Shown in pieces: positions 17,859 through 26,017 of a stretch of DNA of 48,057 bases. This DNA is from Flavobacteriales bacterium (GTDB taxonomy: Bacteria; Bacteroidota; Bacteroidia; Flavobacteriales_E; Vicingaceae). Each line of letters starts with the position of its first letter. The first letter of the stretch is position 1. The translations under genes were made by a program, and so were the position numbers. The notes under the pieces were generated by a model. It did no database searches, was not told the DNA's origin, and worked only from the letters and a program-made list of their open reading frames with translations. The stretch lies in the NCBI GenBank assembly GCA_015075325.1, contig JABTUP010000024.1, forward strand, positions 1-48,057, given 5' to 3'.

Positions 17859-18497
17859 ATGCAAAAATTCAAAATAATTGTTTTAGCTCTTTTTTTATCA
17901 AATATAGCTAATGCTCAGGAAAACAAATTTAGCGACAGCGGCGTTTTAGAACTCGGAACACGTTCAACATTTAGCACATTTAGCGGAAGTGGCGGACTAG
18001 GAACAGGTTTTGGAGGTCAGTTTAGGTTAAGTTTTGGCAAATACATCAATACCGAATGGTTTGCCGATTATTTTACCGAAGATTTAAATGGGTTAGCCAA
18101 GCGAAACGATGCACACATTGGTTGGTCGGTAATGTTTTATCCACTCAAGCGAGAGCAACAATTGTTTACACCTTATATTTTAGCAGGACATTGTTTTGAT
18201 TACACCAAAATATCGTTATTAAAACCATCTGTAGAAAAACCAACAGCACTTTTTAGTGAACGCTGGAGTTCTGCTACTCAAATAGGATTAGGAACTCATA
18301 TCAACCTCTCTCCAAATTTTAACTTGTCGGTTTCTAGTCAATACATGATACATTTGGGTAACGATATTCACACGCATACACACCTAGAAAATGGAAAAGA
18401 AGTGATTCATTTTAGTGAAGGACACGAAGAATTAAGCCTTGAAGGGCATTTGTTATTCACCATCAGTTTAAATTATAAAATTGCACAATTATGGTAA
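17859..18497 (+). CDS. Outer-membrane beta-barrel protein with a histidine-rich segment
   Basis: A 212-residue protein with a signal peptide (MQKFKIIVLALFLSNIANAQE). The mature part alternates polar and hydrophobic residues in beta-strand fashion (FGGQFRLSFGKYINTEWFADYF, GWSVMFYPL) and ends in an aromatic W, typical of small OmpW/porin-like barrels. Residues 174-200 are rich in histidine and acidic residues (HTHTHLENGKEVIHFSEGHEE), which could bind metal. It overlaps the next gene by 7 bp, so the two are translated together. No substrate or partner is known. Confidence 0.75.
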   Translation: MQKFKIIVLALFLSNIANAQENKFSDSGVLELGTRSTFSTFSGSGGLGTGFGGQFRLSFGKYINTEWFADYFTEDLNGLAKRNDAHIGWSVMFYPLKREQQLFTPYILAGHCFDYTKISLLKPSVEKPTALFSERWSSATQIGLGTHINLSPNFNLSVSSQYMIHLGNDIHTHTHLENGKEVIHFSEGHEELSLEGHLLFTISLNYKIAQLW

Positions 18498-19057
18498 AAA
18501 AATTTATGCTACTTAGTTTGCTTTTTCCTTTGTGTTTAATAGCTCAGGAAAACACCAGTATTGCTGAAAAAGGTTTACTTCGAGCTACAGGAACTATAAG
18601 TTTTGGAGGCATGACCAAACACGAACAAACCAATATTTACTTGCATGGTGTTACCGAATATTTTGTAAGCAACAACATTACCGCTCGTGGCGATATTTTT
18701 TACTACCTTAAATCGGGGAACAAGCAGATGCTCAATCAAAATCATCAGCTTTTTGCTGGTTCATCGTACCATTTTTCCAATGCAAGCAATTTAGTTCCTT
18801 ATGTGGGGTTACAACCCGGAATAGCATTAACTGAAGCCAATTTTGTAGTAATAAATGGAGAAAATAATGTAGAAGTAAGCCCATTAATTTCGGCAGTTGC
18901 GGGATTTAACTTTTATGCTTCCAGTTGGTTTCATTTGTTTATTGATGGAAGGTATGTTTCAGGTAAACACCTTTCTAACCAAAAAGTAATTGGTTTAGAC
19001 GAGTTTCGATTGTCTTTTGGACTGGGTTTTAACTTTAATGTGTTAAAAGGGAAATAA
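18491..19057 (+). CDS. Small outer-membrane beta-barrel protein
   Basis: A 188-residue protein with a signal peptide (MVKKFMLLSLLFPLCLIAQE). It has repeated beta-strand signatures (GITARGDIFYYL-like, HQLFAGSSYHFS, FHLFIDGRYVSG, FRLSFGLGFNFNVLKGK). Its start overlaps the preceding barrel gene by 7 bp. The two are similar in size and likely form a paired outer-membrane unit, but no function can be assigned. The gene converges on the HMA lipoprotein gene, with 2 bp between stop codons. Confidence 0.72.
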   Translation: MVKKFMLLSLLFPLCLIAQENTSIAEKGLLRATGTISFGGMTKHEQTNIYLHGVTEYFVSNNITARGDIFYYLKSGNKQMLNQNHQLFAGSSYHFSNASNLVPYVGLQPGIALTEANFVVINGENNVEVSPLISAVAGFNFYASSWFHLFIDGRYVSGKHLSNQKVIGLDEFRLSFGLGFNFNVLKGK

Positions 19058-19059
19058 TA

Positions 19060-19548
19060 CTAAACCTGATTAATTAAAAAAGTAAACAAGTTGGGTAGTT
19101 GAAAACTTGGCATTTTCACTTTAACCTTCGCTTTATCTTCTTCAGCAGAAGTATTACTAGTTTCATTCGTGGTTGATTCAGTAGCCGTTTCTGTTGATGG
19201 TTCTTCTGTTGGTTCAACCCACGGTTTTACATGATATTGACCATCGGCTATCGATTCAATTTTTGCTATTAATTCTGCCTCGGTTAATTGCGTTTTATCG
19301 TATTCAAAATGAGCTTTACCCGATTCATAATCCACAGAACTTGCTGCAACACCATTCATTCCTAACACTTCCTCCTCAATGGTTTTTGCACAGCCCATTG
19401 CACATACCATTCCTTCAATAGCAAAATCGGCAACTACCACATTTTCAGCTTTTATTTCTGTTTTTTCGGCAGATTGTTCAGTAGAAGAACTACAAGCCAT
19501 AAACAAGGAAAAAGTACTTAACAAAGTTATTTTTGCGATAGTTTTCAT
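19060..19548 (-). CDS. HMA-domain lipoprotein with an unusual CxxxC metal motif
   Basis: A 162-residue protein with a lipoprotein signal ending LFMAC. A heavy-metal-associated domain spans residues 40-108. Its metal site reads GMVCAMGCA, three residues between the cysteines instead of the usual two. The remainder (112-150) is a low-complexity Thr/Ser/Glu linker, then KMPSFQLPNLFTFLINQV. It is predicted to bind a soft metal at the periplasmic face. The CopZ-like gene lies 2 bp upstream in the same operon. The CxxxC variant appears intact, not a frameshift, since the fold before and after it is normal. Confidence 0.8.
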   Translation of the reverse strand: MKTIAKITLLSTFSLFMACSSSTEQSAEKTEIKAENVVVADFAIEGMVCAMGCAKTIEEEVLGMNGVAASSVDYESGKAHFEYDKTQLTEAELIAKIESIADGQYHVKPWVEPTEEPSTETATESTTNETSNTSAEEDKAKVKVKMPSFQLPNLFTFLINQV

Positions 19549-19550
19549 AA

Positions 19551-19754
19551 CTAATTGGCTTTATAAATTTCTGAATCGTTTATTTCTTTTTTTATTTGTT
19601 CAAGTGAAACTAGGTTTTCGTCAAACTCTATTTCGGCATTATTGGGTAAACTAACTTGATAACTTAAAACACCTTTGGTTTCTTTTAAAATAGTAGAAAC
19701 AGCATTAACACAATGTCCGCAACTTAACCCTTCTATTTTTAATGTAGCTTTCAT
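19551..19754 (-). CDS. Small HMA-domain metallochaperone (CopZ-like)
   Basis: A 67-residue cytoplasmic protein consisting of one heavy-metal-associated domain. It has the canonical GLSCGHC motif at residues 9-15 and the typical beta-alpha-beta-beta-alpha-beta length. Such proteins carry Cu(I) or a similar metal to a P-type ATPase; no ATPase gene is in the window. It is the first gene of a two-gene operon with the HMA lipoprotein. Confidence 0.85.
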   Translation of the reverse strand: MKATLKIEGLSCGHCVNAVSTILKETKGVLSYQVSLPNNAEIEFDENLVSLEQIKKEINDSEIYKAN

Positions 19755-19888
19755 CTGTAGATATTTATTTTATTAAATCGGTCATGTGGAATACGCCAAT
19801 TTATCTTTATCAGTATTGATTTGCTTTTGCACGTGGCTATTTCATAATTTATACCTCAAAATTACGAAAAAATCAAATGAATTGTACC

Positions 19889-19896
19889 TACATTTG
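19889..19896 (+). promoter_or_regulatory. -7 promoter element of the EamA transporter gene
   Basis: TACATTTG matches TAnnTTTG, 17 bp before the ATG at 19914. Confidence 0.55.
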
Positions 19897-19913
19897 TTCA
19901 CTTTAAATTTAAC

Positions 19914-20801
19914 ATGAAATTTTTCGATTTATCTAAGCCTGTCTGGCAATTTGTTTCAATTATTATACTTGCATTTGTTTGGGGTAGTTCGTTTATTTTG
20001 ATGAAAAGAGGTTTGGTTTCTTATTCATCTGGTCAGGTTGCTGCACTTCGAATGATTATTGCATTTTTGTGTTTTTTGCCTTTTATTCTTTACAACTTTA
20101 AAAAAGTAGATAAAAAGTACTGGAAACACCTCATTATTGTTGGCTTGTTTGGAAATGGAATTCCTGCATTTTTGTTTACTAAAGCAGAAACTGGCATATC
20201 AAGTTCATTAGCTGGAATGTTAAATTCATTAGTTCCACTTTTTACCATTACATTAGGCGTTTTGTTTTTTAAAGTTCCTACCAATAAACTTAAATTTATT
20301 GGTGTTTTTATTGGTTTAATTGGAGCAATAATGCTTATTACAGGAAATGGTTTTGATATTGCAGAATCAGAAACATCGTATAGTTTTTATGTAGTTGCGG
20401 CAACTTTATGCTACGCCATAAGTGTAAACACCATTAAAAAATATTTGCAAGAAGTAAATTCAATTGTTGTTTCGTCGTTTGCATTTTTGTTTATCGGACC
20501 ACCTTTATTGGTTTACTTGTTTTCTACCAATTTTTTAACAGTAACATTTAACAATCCAGAAGCAACAACATCGTTAGGGTTTATAATTATTCTAGCAGTA
20601 TTTGGAACCACTTTATCGTTAATATTATTTAACATGTTGGTAAAGCAAACTACAGCTCTTATTGCCTCAACCACTACTTATTTAATACCTGTATTTGCCA
20701 TTATGTGGGGTATTTTTGATGGCGAACTAATTAACCTTATTCAAGTATTGGGTATTGTAGTAATATTAGTTGGTATTTATTTTGTAAATCGATTTAAGTA
20801 A
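19914..20801 (+). CDS. EamA-family (drug/metabolite superfamily) transporter
   Basis: A 295-residue inner-membrane protein with ten predicted membrane segments in two EamA repeats. The first starts FVSIIILAFVWGSSFILMKRG and the second SYSFYVVAATLCYAISVNTIKKY. The WGSSF and GEL-type endings (FDGELINLIQVLGIVVILVGIY) are family hallmarks. The substrate is unknown (amino acids, metabolites or nucleotide sugars in relatives). It converges on the thioredoxin-like gene and shares a terminator with it. Confidence 0.86.
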   Translation: MKFFDLSKPVWQFVSIIILAFVWGSSFILMKRGLVSYSSGQVAALRMIIAFLCFLPFILYNFKKVDKKYWKHLIIVGLFGNGIPAFLFTKAETGISSSLAGMLNSLVPLFTITLGVLFFKVPTNKLKFIGVFIGLIGAIMLITGNGFDIAESETSYSFYVVAATLCYAISVNTIKKYLQEVNSIVVSSFAFLFIGPPLLVYLFSTNFLTVTFNNPEATTSLGFIIILAVFGTTLSLILFNMLVKQTTALIASTTTYLIPVFAIMWGIFDGELINLIQVLGIVVILVGIYFVNRFK

Positions 20802-20821
20802 AAGATTTTTTGAAACAAAAA

Positions 20822-20848
20822 AAAGGAGCTAAATTATTTAGCTCCTTT
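20822..20848. terminator. Bidirectional terminator between convergent genes
   Basis: Arms AAAGGAGCTAAAT (20822-20834) and ATTTAGCTCCTTT (20836-20848) pair perfectly around one unpaired T. A run of A lies before and T after, so it can act on both strands. It overlaps the stop codon of the thioredoxin-like gene. Confidence 0.88.
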
Positions 20849-21340
20849 ATTTATCATGTCATCAACACCTTTGGTAAAGTTTGCCGGACCACCAGCAACA
20901 TAACCAGTTTTTCCGAGGGCTTCAATTCCGTATTGATTGGTTTTAGGGTCTTTGCTCATGTTAAATACCCAAATTGTTGGATATCCTTGAACTTGAAATG
21001 CTTGTTGTAAACCTGCATTTTGCTGCTTAATTTCATCAGGAAGTTGTTTTTTTCGTGGGAAATCTACTTCTAAAAGCACTACATTTTTTTTTGCCCATTC
21101 TTTAAATTCTGGTTTATCAAAAACCTCAGCTTTTAGTTTAATACACCAACCACACCAATCGGTTCCTGTAAAGTTTGCCATAATGGGTTTTCCCGTTTTT
21201 TTAGAAAGTGCATAAGCTTCATCAATACTTACCAACCATCCTTCGGCATGAGCTTTGTAGGTTGATTTTACAACTCCAGATTGTGCAAAACCAATTGAAG
21301 ATAAAAGAAGAAAAACGAGTGTCGTTACAATTTTATTCAT
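20834..21340 (-). CDS. Secreted thioredoxin-fold protein
   Basis: The ATG at 21340 gives a clear signal peptide (MNKIVTTLVFLLLSSIGFAQ); an upstream in-frame start adds seven residues and is less likely. The 168-residue protein has a thioredoxin-like fold with active site WCGWC (residues 63-67) after KPIMANFTGTD, then VFDKPEFKEWAKKNVVLLEVDF and the cis-proline region GYPTIWVF. It is a predicted periplasmic disulfide reductase or isomerase of the DsbD-gamma/thioredoxin_7 type. It lies 45 bp after the POT transporter gene in the same direction. Confidence 0.86.
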   Translation of the reverse strand: MNKIVTTLVFLLLSSIGFAQSGVVKSTYKAHAEGWLVSIDEAYALSKKTGKPIMANFTGTDWCGWCIKLKAEVFDKPEFKEWAKKNVVLLEVDFPRKKQLPDEIKQQNAGLQQAFQVQGYPTIWVFNMSKDPKTNQYGIEALGKTGYVAGGPANFTKGVDDMINKGAK

Positions 21341-21385
21341 CTGTATTTTATTTAAAACCATTATACTTTAGCAACTATTATACCA

Positions 21386-22924
21386 TTAGTGTACACCGTG
21401 CATTTTCTTTTTAATTATTGGTGTAATTGAGATTAAAATTAGCCCAGCTAAAATTGGAATAGCTGTAAAAATTAAAAAGAAAACTGATAATGAATATGCC
21501 TCGCTAATTTTATCGATAAAGCTTGCTGTTATTCCACCTAAAAAGTTTGCAATTGCTGAGGCGGTAAACCATAAACCAAACATCATACCTACCAATCGAG
21601 CTGGAGCAAGTTTGCTTACGTACGATAAACCAACTGGTGATAAAACTAACTCTCCTAAAGTATGTAACAAATAGGCTAAAACTAACCAAACCAAGCTAAC
21701 TCTAACTGCACCAGCTTCTGCTCCTTGAGGAATTGCAGATGCTCCAAACGCTAAAATACCAAATCCTAAGCCTAATAAAATTAAGCCCATAGCAAACTTT
21801 ACTGATGGAGCTGGATTAAATTTTGTTTCCCAAAGTTTTGAGAAAAGTGGAGCAAAAATGATAATAAACAGCGAGTTTAAAACACCAAACCACGATGCTG
21901 GAATTTCAGCACTTTCTGAATCAAATTCTTTCATTAACATCCATATTGCGATGTACCAGATAAAAGCAAAACTCAACCCTAATGCTACAACTGAAATTGG
22001 ATATTTTTTAACTGTTTTATAAAACAACATTCCTAAAACAACTGTAATAACACCAAGCGGTATAATGGTTAACAAGGTGTTTACCCATTTAAAAATTAAA
22101 CTTCCACTTCCTGTTAAAGTTCTTTCTGTAAAATCTTTTGCGAAAATGGTCATACTACTACCTGCTTGTTCAAAAGCCCACCAAAAGAAAATAGTAAAAA
22201 ATGCTAAAATTCCTATAACCAACAACCTGTCTTTAACCACAACTGGATTTTCTTCTACTACTTCTTCTTTTGTAGTGTTGTTTGCTAAATCTGCTTTAAC
22301 TTTTTGTTTTGGACTTAAACCCACATCACCAAAAATTCCTTGTCCGAACCAAAATTGAACCATTCCAATAAACATAAAAATACCAGCTAAACCAAATCCA
22401 TAGCTCCAACCTACTTTTTCGCCAATATATCCACACAATAAAATTCCTAAAAAGGCTCCTGCATTTATTCCCATGTAAAAAATGGTATAACCTGCATCTT
22501 TCTTTTCGCTTCCTTTTGGATACAAACCTCCAACAATAGTTGAAATGTTTGGTTTAAATGCTCCATTTCCTAATATTAATAATGCCAAACCTAAATAAAA
22601 AAAGATTGGAGTTTCTAATGCCATAGAAGCATGTCCAGCTGTCATTAAAACAGCACCTAAAACAACCGCTTTTCTGTAACCCAATAATTTATCTGCTAAC
22701 AAGCCTCCTAAAATTGGAGTAATATAAACCAAACCTGTGTAAAAAGCATAAAGTTTTGCAGCGTCTTCATTGCTCCACGACCAACCTCCACTAGCAGCGT
22801 CACTAACTAAAAAAAGCACCAACAATGCTCGCATTCCGTAATAACTAAAACGCTCCCACATTTCTGTAAAAAACAGTGTAAACAACCCTGCTGGGTGACC
22901 TAAAATAGTTGATTTATTATCCAT
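21386..22924 (-). CDS. POT-family proton-dependent peptide transporter
   Basis: A 512-residue inner-membrane symporter for di- and tripeptides. The proton-coupling motif ExxERFxYY is present (FFTEMWERFSYYGMRALL), as is the family segment GAFKPNISTIVGGLYPKGSEKKDAGYTIFYMGIN with conserved interior residues, here split over residues 121-154. About 14 membrane segments are predicted. It lies 46 bp downstream of the dipeptidyl peptidase IV gene in the same direction, so peptides released outside or in the periplasm can be taken up directly. Confidence 0.93.
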   Translation of the reverse strand: MDNKSTILGHPAGLFTLFFTEMWERFSYYGMRALLVLFLVSDAASGGWSWSNEDAAKLYAFYTGLVYITPILGGLLADKLLGYRKAVVLGAVLMTAGHASMALETPIFFYLGLALLILGNGAFKPNISTIVGGLYPKGSEKKDAGYTIFYMGINAGAFLGILLCGYIGEKVGWSYGFGLAGIFMFIGMVQFWFGQGIFGDVGLSPKQKVKADLANNTTKEEVVEENPVVVKDRLLVIGILAFFTIFFWWAFEQAGSSMTIFAKDFTERTLTGSGSLIFKWVNTLLTIIPLGVITVVLGMLFYKTVKKYPISVVALGLSFAFIWYIAIWMLMKEFDSESAEIPASWFGVLNSLFIIIFAPLFSKLWETKFNPAPSVKFAMGLILLGLGFGILAFGASAIPQGAEAGAVRVSLVWLVLAYLLHTLGELVLSPVGLSYVSKLAPARLVGMMFGLWFTASAIANFLGGITASFIDKISEAYSLSVFFLIFTAIPILAGLILISITPIIKKKMHGVH

Positions 22925-22970
22925 TGTTGTGTTTTTAAAGTTTTAAGATTGCTAAAATAGTTATTTAAGT

Positions 22971-25145
22971 TTATAATTTCTCTAAAATAAAATTCGTCAT
23001 CATATTAATTAAATGATACCTCGTGTTTCCTCCCGAAATACCATGATTTCTGTTTGGATAAGAAAACTGCGTAAATTGTTTGTTCGCTTTTACTAAGGCA
23101 TTAATCATTTCTGCTGCATTTTGAAAATGAACATTGTCGTCGGCCATACCGTGTATTAATAAATAGTTTCCTTTTAGTTTTTCGACATGATTAATTGGCG
23201 AATTTTCATCATATCCTGAAGGATTTTCTTGTGGTGTTTGCATGTATCGTTCGGTATAAATGTTATCGTAATACCTCCAATTGGTTACCGGAGCAACTGC
23301 TATAGCTGTTTTAAAAACATCAGCACCTTTTAAAATACACGAACTCGACAAATAACCTCCAAAACTCCAACCAAAAATCCCTATTCTGCTTCCGTCAATA
23401 TAGGGTAAAGTTGAAAAATACTTCGCAACCTCTATTTGGTCTTCTGTTTCGTATTTACCAAGTTGCTTGTAGATACTTTTTCTAAATTCAGCTCCATTTC
23501 CTTCTGTTCCTCTATTATCAACACAAACAACAACATAGCCTTTACTTGCTAAGTGTTGAAACCAATACGCATCAAAATTGTCGTATTCATCCATCACTTC
23601 TTGTTTTCCATCGCCACCGTAAACAAACATAAATAAAGGATGTTTCTTGGTAGAATCAAAATCAACGGGTTTTATCATCCAAGCATTTAATTCATTGTTA
23701 TTGATTTTTACTTTAAAAAATTCTTTTCTTGCAAGATTAAATCCTTTTAGTCTGTTTACTAAAGGTTGGTTATCTTCAAGCACTCTTAGTTGTTTTCCTT
23801 GTTTATCGTTAATGGTTACCAAATACGGAGTGTTTGCGTCCGACCAAGTATTGATAAAATAGTTATATGTACTACTGAATTCGGCATTGTTAACACCCTC
23901 TTTAGTACTTAATTTCTTTTTATCTTTACCAGTTAATTTTATGCTGAAAATATTTCTAGTAATTGGCGACAATTCGGTTGACTGATAATACATGGTGCCT
24001 GTTTTTTCATCGATACCATAAATTTCAGTTACTTCCCATTTCCCGTTGGTAATTTGGTTGATTAATTTTCCGTTGATGTCATATAAGTAAGCATGATTGT
24101 AACCATTTTTTTCGTTGGTTATCACAAATTGGTTTTTGCTTTGTAAAAAAATGGTGGTTGGAATTTCAACATATCGTTCATCTTTCTCTTCGTAAATTAA
24201 TTTAGCATTATTGTCGATAACATTAATTAAATGAACCGCCAAATGGTTTTGCAAACGGTTTAATGTTTGAATAGCTAAATGCTTAGAATCGTTACTCCAG
24301 TTAATTCGTGAAATGTATTCGTACGCAATAGGAATATTTGCTTTGGTAGTTGTTTTTGTAATTAAATCGTAAATGTAAATTTCTACTTTTGAGTTTTCTT
24401 CACCTGCTTTAGGGTATTTAAACTTAACTTGTTCGGGATACAAGTCGTTGTAAATTTCCATGTTCCATTCTTTCACTTTACTTTCATCAAATTTGTAAAA
24501 TGCAATTTTAGAACCATCAGGCGACCATTCAAAAGCTTTTACTAAAACGAGTTCTTCTTCGTAAACCCAGTCGGAAGCTCCATTGATAATTTCATTCTTC
24601 TTACCGTCAGTAGTAATTTGAATTTCATTGCCCGAAGTTAAATCCTTATAAAAAAGGTTGTTTTCTTTTACATAAGCAACTTCCGAACTTTTTGGAGAAA
24701 ACGTAGCATACATCTGTTTTTCTTTATCAGAAAGACTAGATAATGTTTTTGTGTTTACATCATAAATATAATGAAATGCTTTAGAAGAATGGCGATAAAT
24801 ACCTTCTTCATCAGATACTATCATCAATTTTGTTTCATTCTGATTGAATTCATATCCTTCAAAAGAAACCTCGTTATTAATGCTTTTTAGTTCGGTTTCT
24901 TTTAACAAAACTTCTTTAAATTTAGCATCGGCATACGAATATTTTACCAGTTCATAGCCTTCTGGAGTTCTATCTAACGAAGTGTAATTTACTCCATTAT
25001 TTAATGAACGTATTCCTCCAACTTGACGAGCGTAAAAAGAATATGTTTTCCAAATATCCTCCAGTTGAACATCTTTTTTTTGAGCAAATACACTTGTTAA
25101 GGAGATTAAAAACAAGGTAAAAAAAACTGAAACTCTTCTCATCAT
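22971..25145 (-). CDS. Dipeptidyl peptidase IV (S9B prolyl oligopeptidase family)
   Basis: A 724-residue exopeptidase that removes X-Pro or X-Ala dipeptides from peptide N-termini. A signal peptide (MMRRVSVFFTLFLISLTSVFAQ) sends it to the periplasm or beyond. The N-terminal beta-propeller (about 40-480) contains the DPP4 double-glutamate motif WVYEEELVL, which anchors the substrate amine. The alpha/beta-hydrolase domain has nucleophile motif GWSFGGYLS, acid in HGMADDNVHF, and the histidine in NRNHGIS. Complete. The -7-like TAAATTCG near 25163 would serve this gene and the POT gene downstream. Confidence 0.95.
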   Translation of the reverse strand: MMRRVSVFFTLFLISLTSVFAQKKDVQLEDIWKTYSFYARQVGGIRSLNNGVNYTSLDRTPEGYELVKYSYADAKFKEVLLKETELKSINNEVSFEGYEFNQNETKLMIVSDEEGIYRHSSKAFHYIYDVNTKTLSSLSDKEKQMYATFSPKSSEVAYVKENNLFYKDLTSGNEIQITTDGKKNEIINGASDWVYEEELVLVKAFEWSPDGSKIAFYKFDESKVKEWNMEIYNDLYPEQVKFKYPKAGEENSKVEIYIYDLITKTTTKANIPIAYEYISRINWSNDSKHLAIQTLNRLQNHLAVHLINVIDNNAKLIYEEKDERYVEIPTTIFLQSKNQFVITNEKNGYNHAYLYDINGKLINQITNGKWEVTEIYGIDEKTGTMYYQSTELSPITRNIFSIKLTGKDKKKLSTKEGVNNAEFSSTYNYFINTWSDANTPYLVTINDKQGKQLRVLEDNQPLVNRLKGFNLARKEFFKVKINNNELNAWMIKPVDFDSTKKHPLFMFVYGGDGKQEVMDEYDNFDAYWFQHLASKGYVVVCVDNRGTEGNGAEFRKSIYKQLGKYETEDQIEVAKYFSTLPYIDGSRIGIFGWSFGGYLSSSCILKGADVFKTAIAVAPVTNWRYYDNIYTERYMQTPQENPSGYDENSPINHVEKLKGNYLLIHGMADDNVHFQNAAEMINALVKANKQFTQFSYPNRNHGISGGNTRYHLINMMTNFILEKL

Positions 25146-25241
25146 TTTATTTTTTTAGACTACGAATTTAACTATTTTGGGTTTAAAAAAACATTGGTTA
25201 ACCTAAACACTCTACGTTAAAACAACATTTAAGCGTGTTTT

Positions 25242-25922
25242 TTAAAACTCGTTTAACAACTTTAAACTTGCTTGAGTAAGGTTTTGTACTGCTAACTTAA
25301 TATCCCAGTTTTCTTTGTTTCGACGTTCTACTTTGTTTGAAATTGCTCTCAACTGAATACACGAAATACCTTCGAGTAAACAAGCATAAAAAAAAGCAGC
25401 ACCTTCCATGGTTTCCACTTGTGGGTTAAACAACTCTTTTACTTTTGAAATAGAAAGTTCGTCGCCATGTGTAGTATTTACTGTAATTGCAGAAACTTTT
25501 TGCACTGTTTTAGTCCATTCGTTTTCTACAGGTATGGTATTAAACATTTCGCCATTTTGTAGCGAAAAATCTTCGTCTTCAATTAAATCCATATCAAATA
25601 AAGAAAGAAATTTTTCACCATCTTCGGCACCAAGTTCTGCTATTCTGTCGGAACTAACATTTACCACCTCTCCTATTTTTATAGCTTCATCAAAAGTACC
25701 TGCCAAACCCAAATTAATAGCAGCATCATACATTTTTGATGTTAGTGTTTTTCCTAGCCAATAAGCAGTATAAGTCATTCCAACACCCGGAATAAGCACA
25801 TCAATTTGATGGTTTTTATAGGTGTATTTTCTTAATTTTTGATTGGTTTGTTCTACGAAATTGAAGTGAGTCAATAACGGTTCAATTTCTAAGTATGTTG
25901 CAGAAACAATAAGTAAATTCAT
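25242..25922 (-). CDS. mqnB: Futalosine hydrolase
   Basis: The ATG at 25922 starts MNLLIVSATYLEIEPLL. Longer frames upstream translate an intergenic repeat and should be rejected. The 226-residue enzyme belongs to the nucleosidase/phosphorylase fold: VLIPGVGMTYTAYWLGKTL, NLGLAGTFDEAIKIGEVV and the catalytic region VETMEGAAFFYACLLEG. It splits futalosine into hypoxanthine and dehypoxanthine futalosine in the futalosine route to menaquinone. Other mqn genes are not in the window. It lies downstream of the saccharopine dehydrogenase-like gene, across a repeat spacer. Confidence 0.88.
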   Translation of the reverse strand: MNLLIVSATYLEIEPLLTHFNFVEQTNQKLRKYTYKNHQIDVLIPGVGMTYTAYWLGKTLTSKMYDAAINLGLAGTFDEAIKIGEVVNVSSDRIAELGAEDGEKFLSLFDMDLIEDEDFSLQNGEMFNTIPVENEWTKTVQKVSAITVNTTHGDELSISKVKELFNPQVETMEGAAFFYACLLEGISCIQLRAISNKVERRNKENWDIKLAVQNLTQASLKLLNEF

Positions 25923-26005
25923 GTGGAGAGTAATAAGTGGTGAGTGATGAGTGATGAGTGGTGAGTGATGGGCAATACTCTGTACTCTGTACTCACTACC
26001 CATCA
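25923..26005. repeat. Short-period repeat tract between mqnB and the dehydrogenase gene
   Basis: Contains several near-copies of GTGAGTGATGA (about 25939-25970) and three of TACTCTG (25976-25992), ending in ACTCACTACCCATCAC, which is partly complementary to the first part. It has no coding sense. It fills the spacer between the stop of the upstream gene and the mqnB start. Confidence 0.8.
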
Positions 26006-26017
26006 CACAACACAAAG

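Noticed and set aside
25923..26015. 31-residue N-terminal extension of MqnB
   Set aside because: It translates the GTGAGTGATGA spacer repeat; the family start MNLLIVSATYLE lies at the ATG at 25922.
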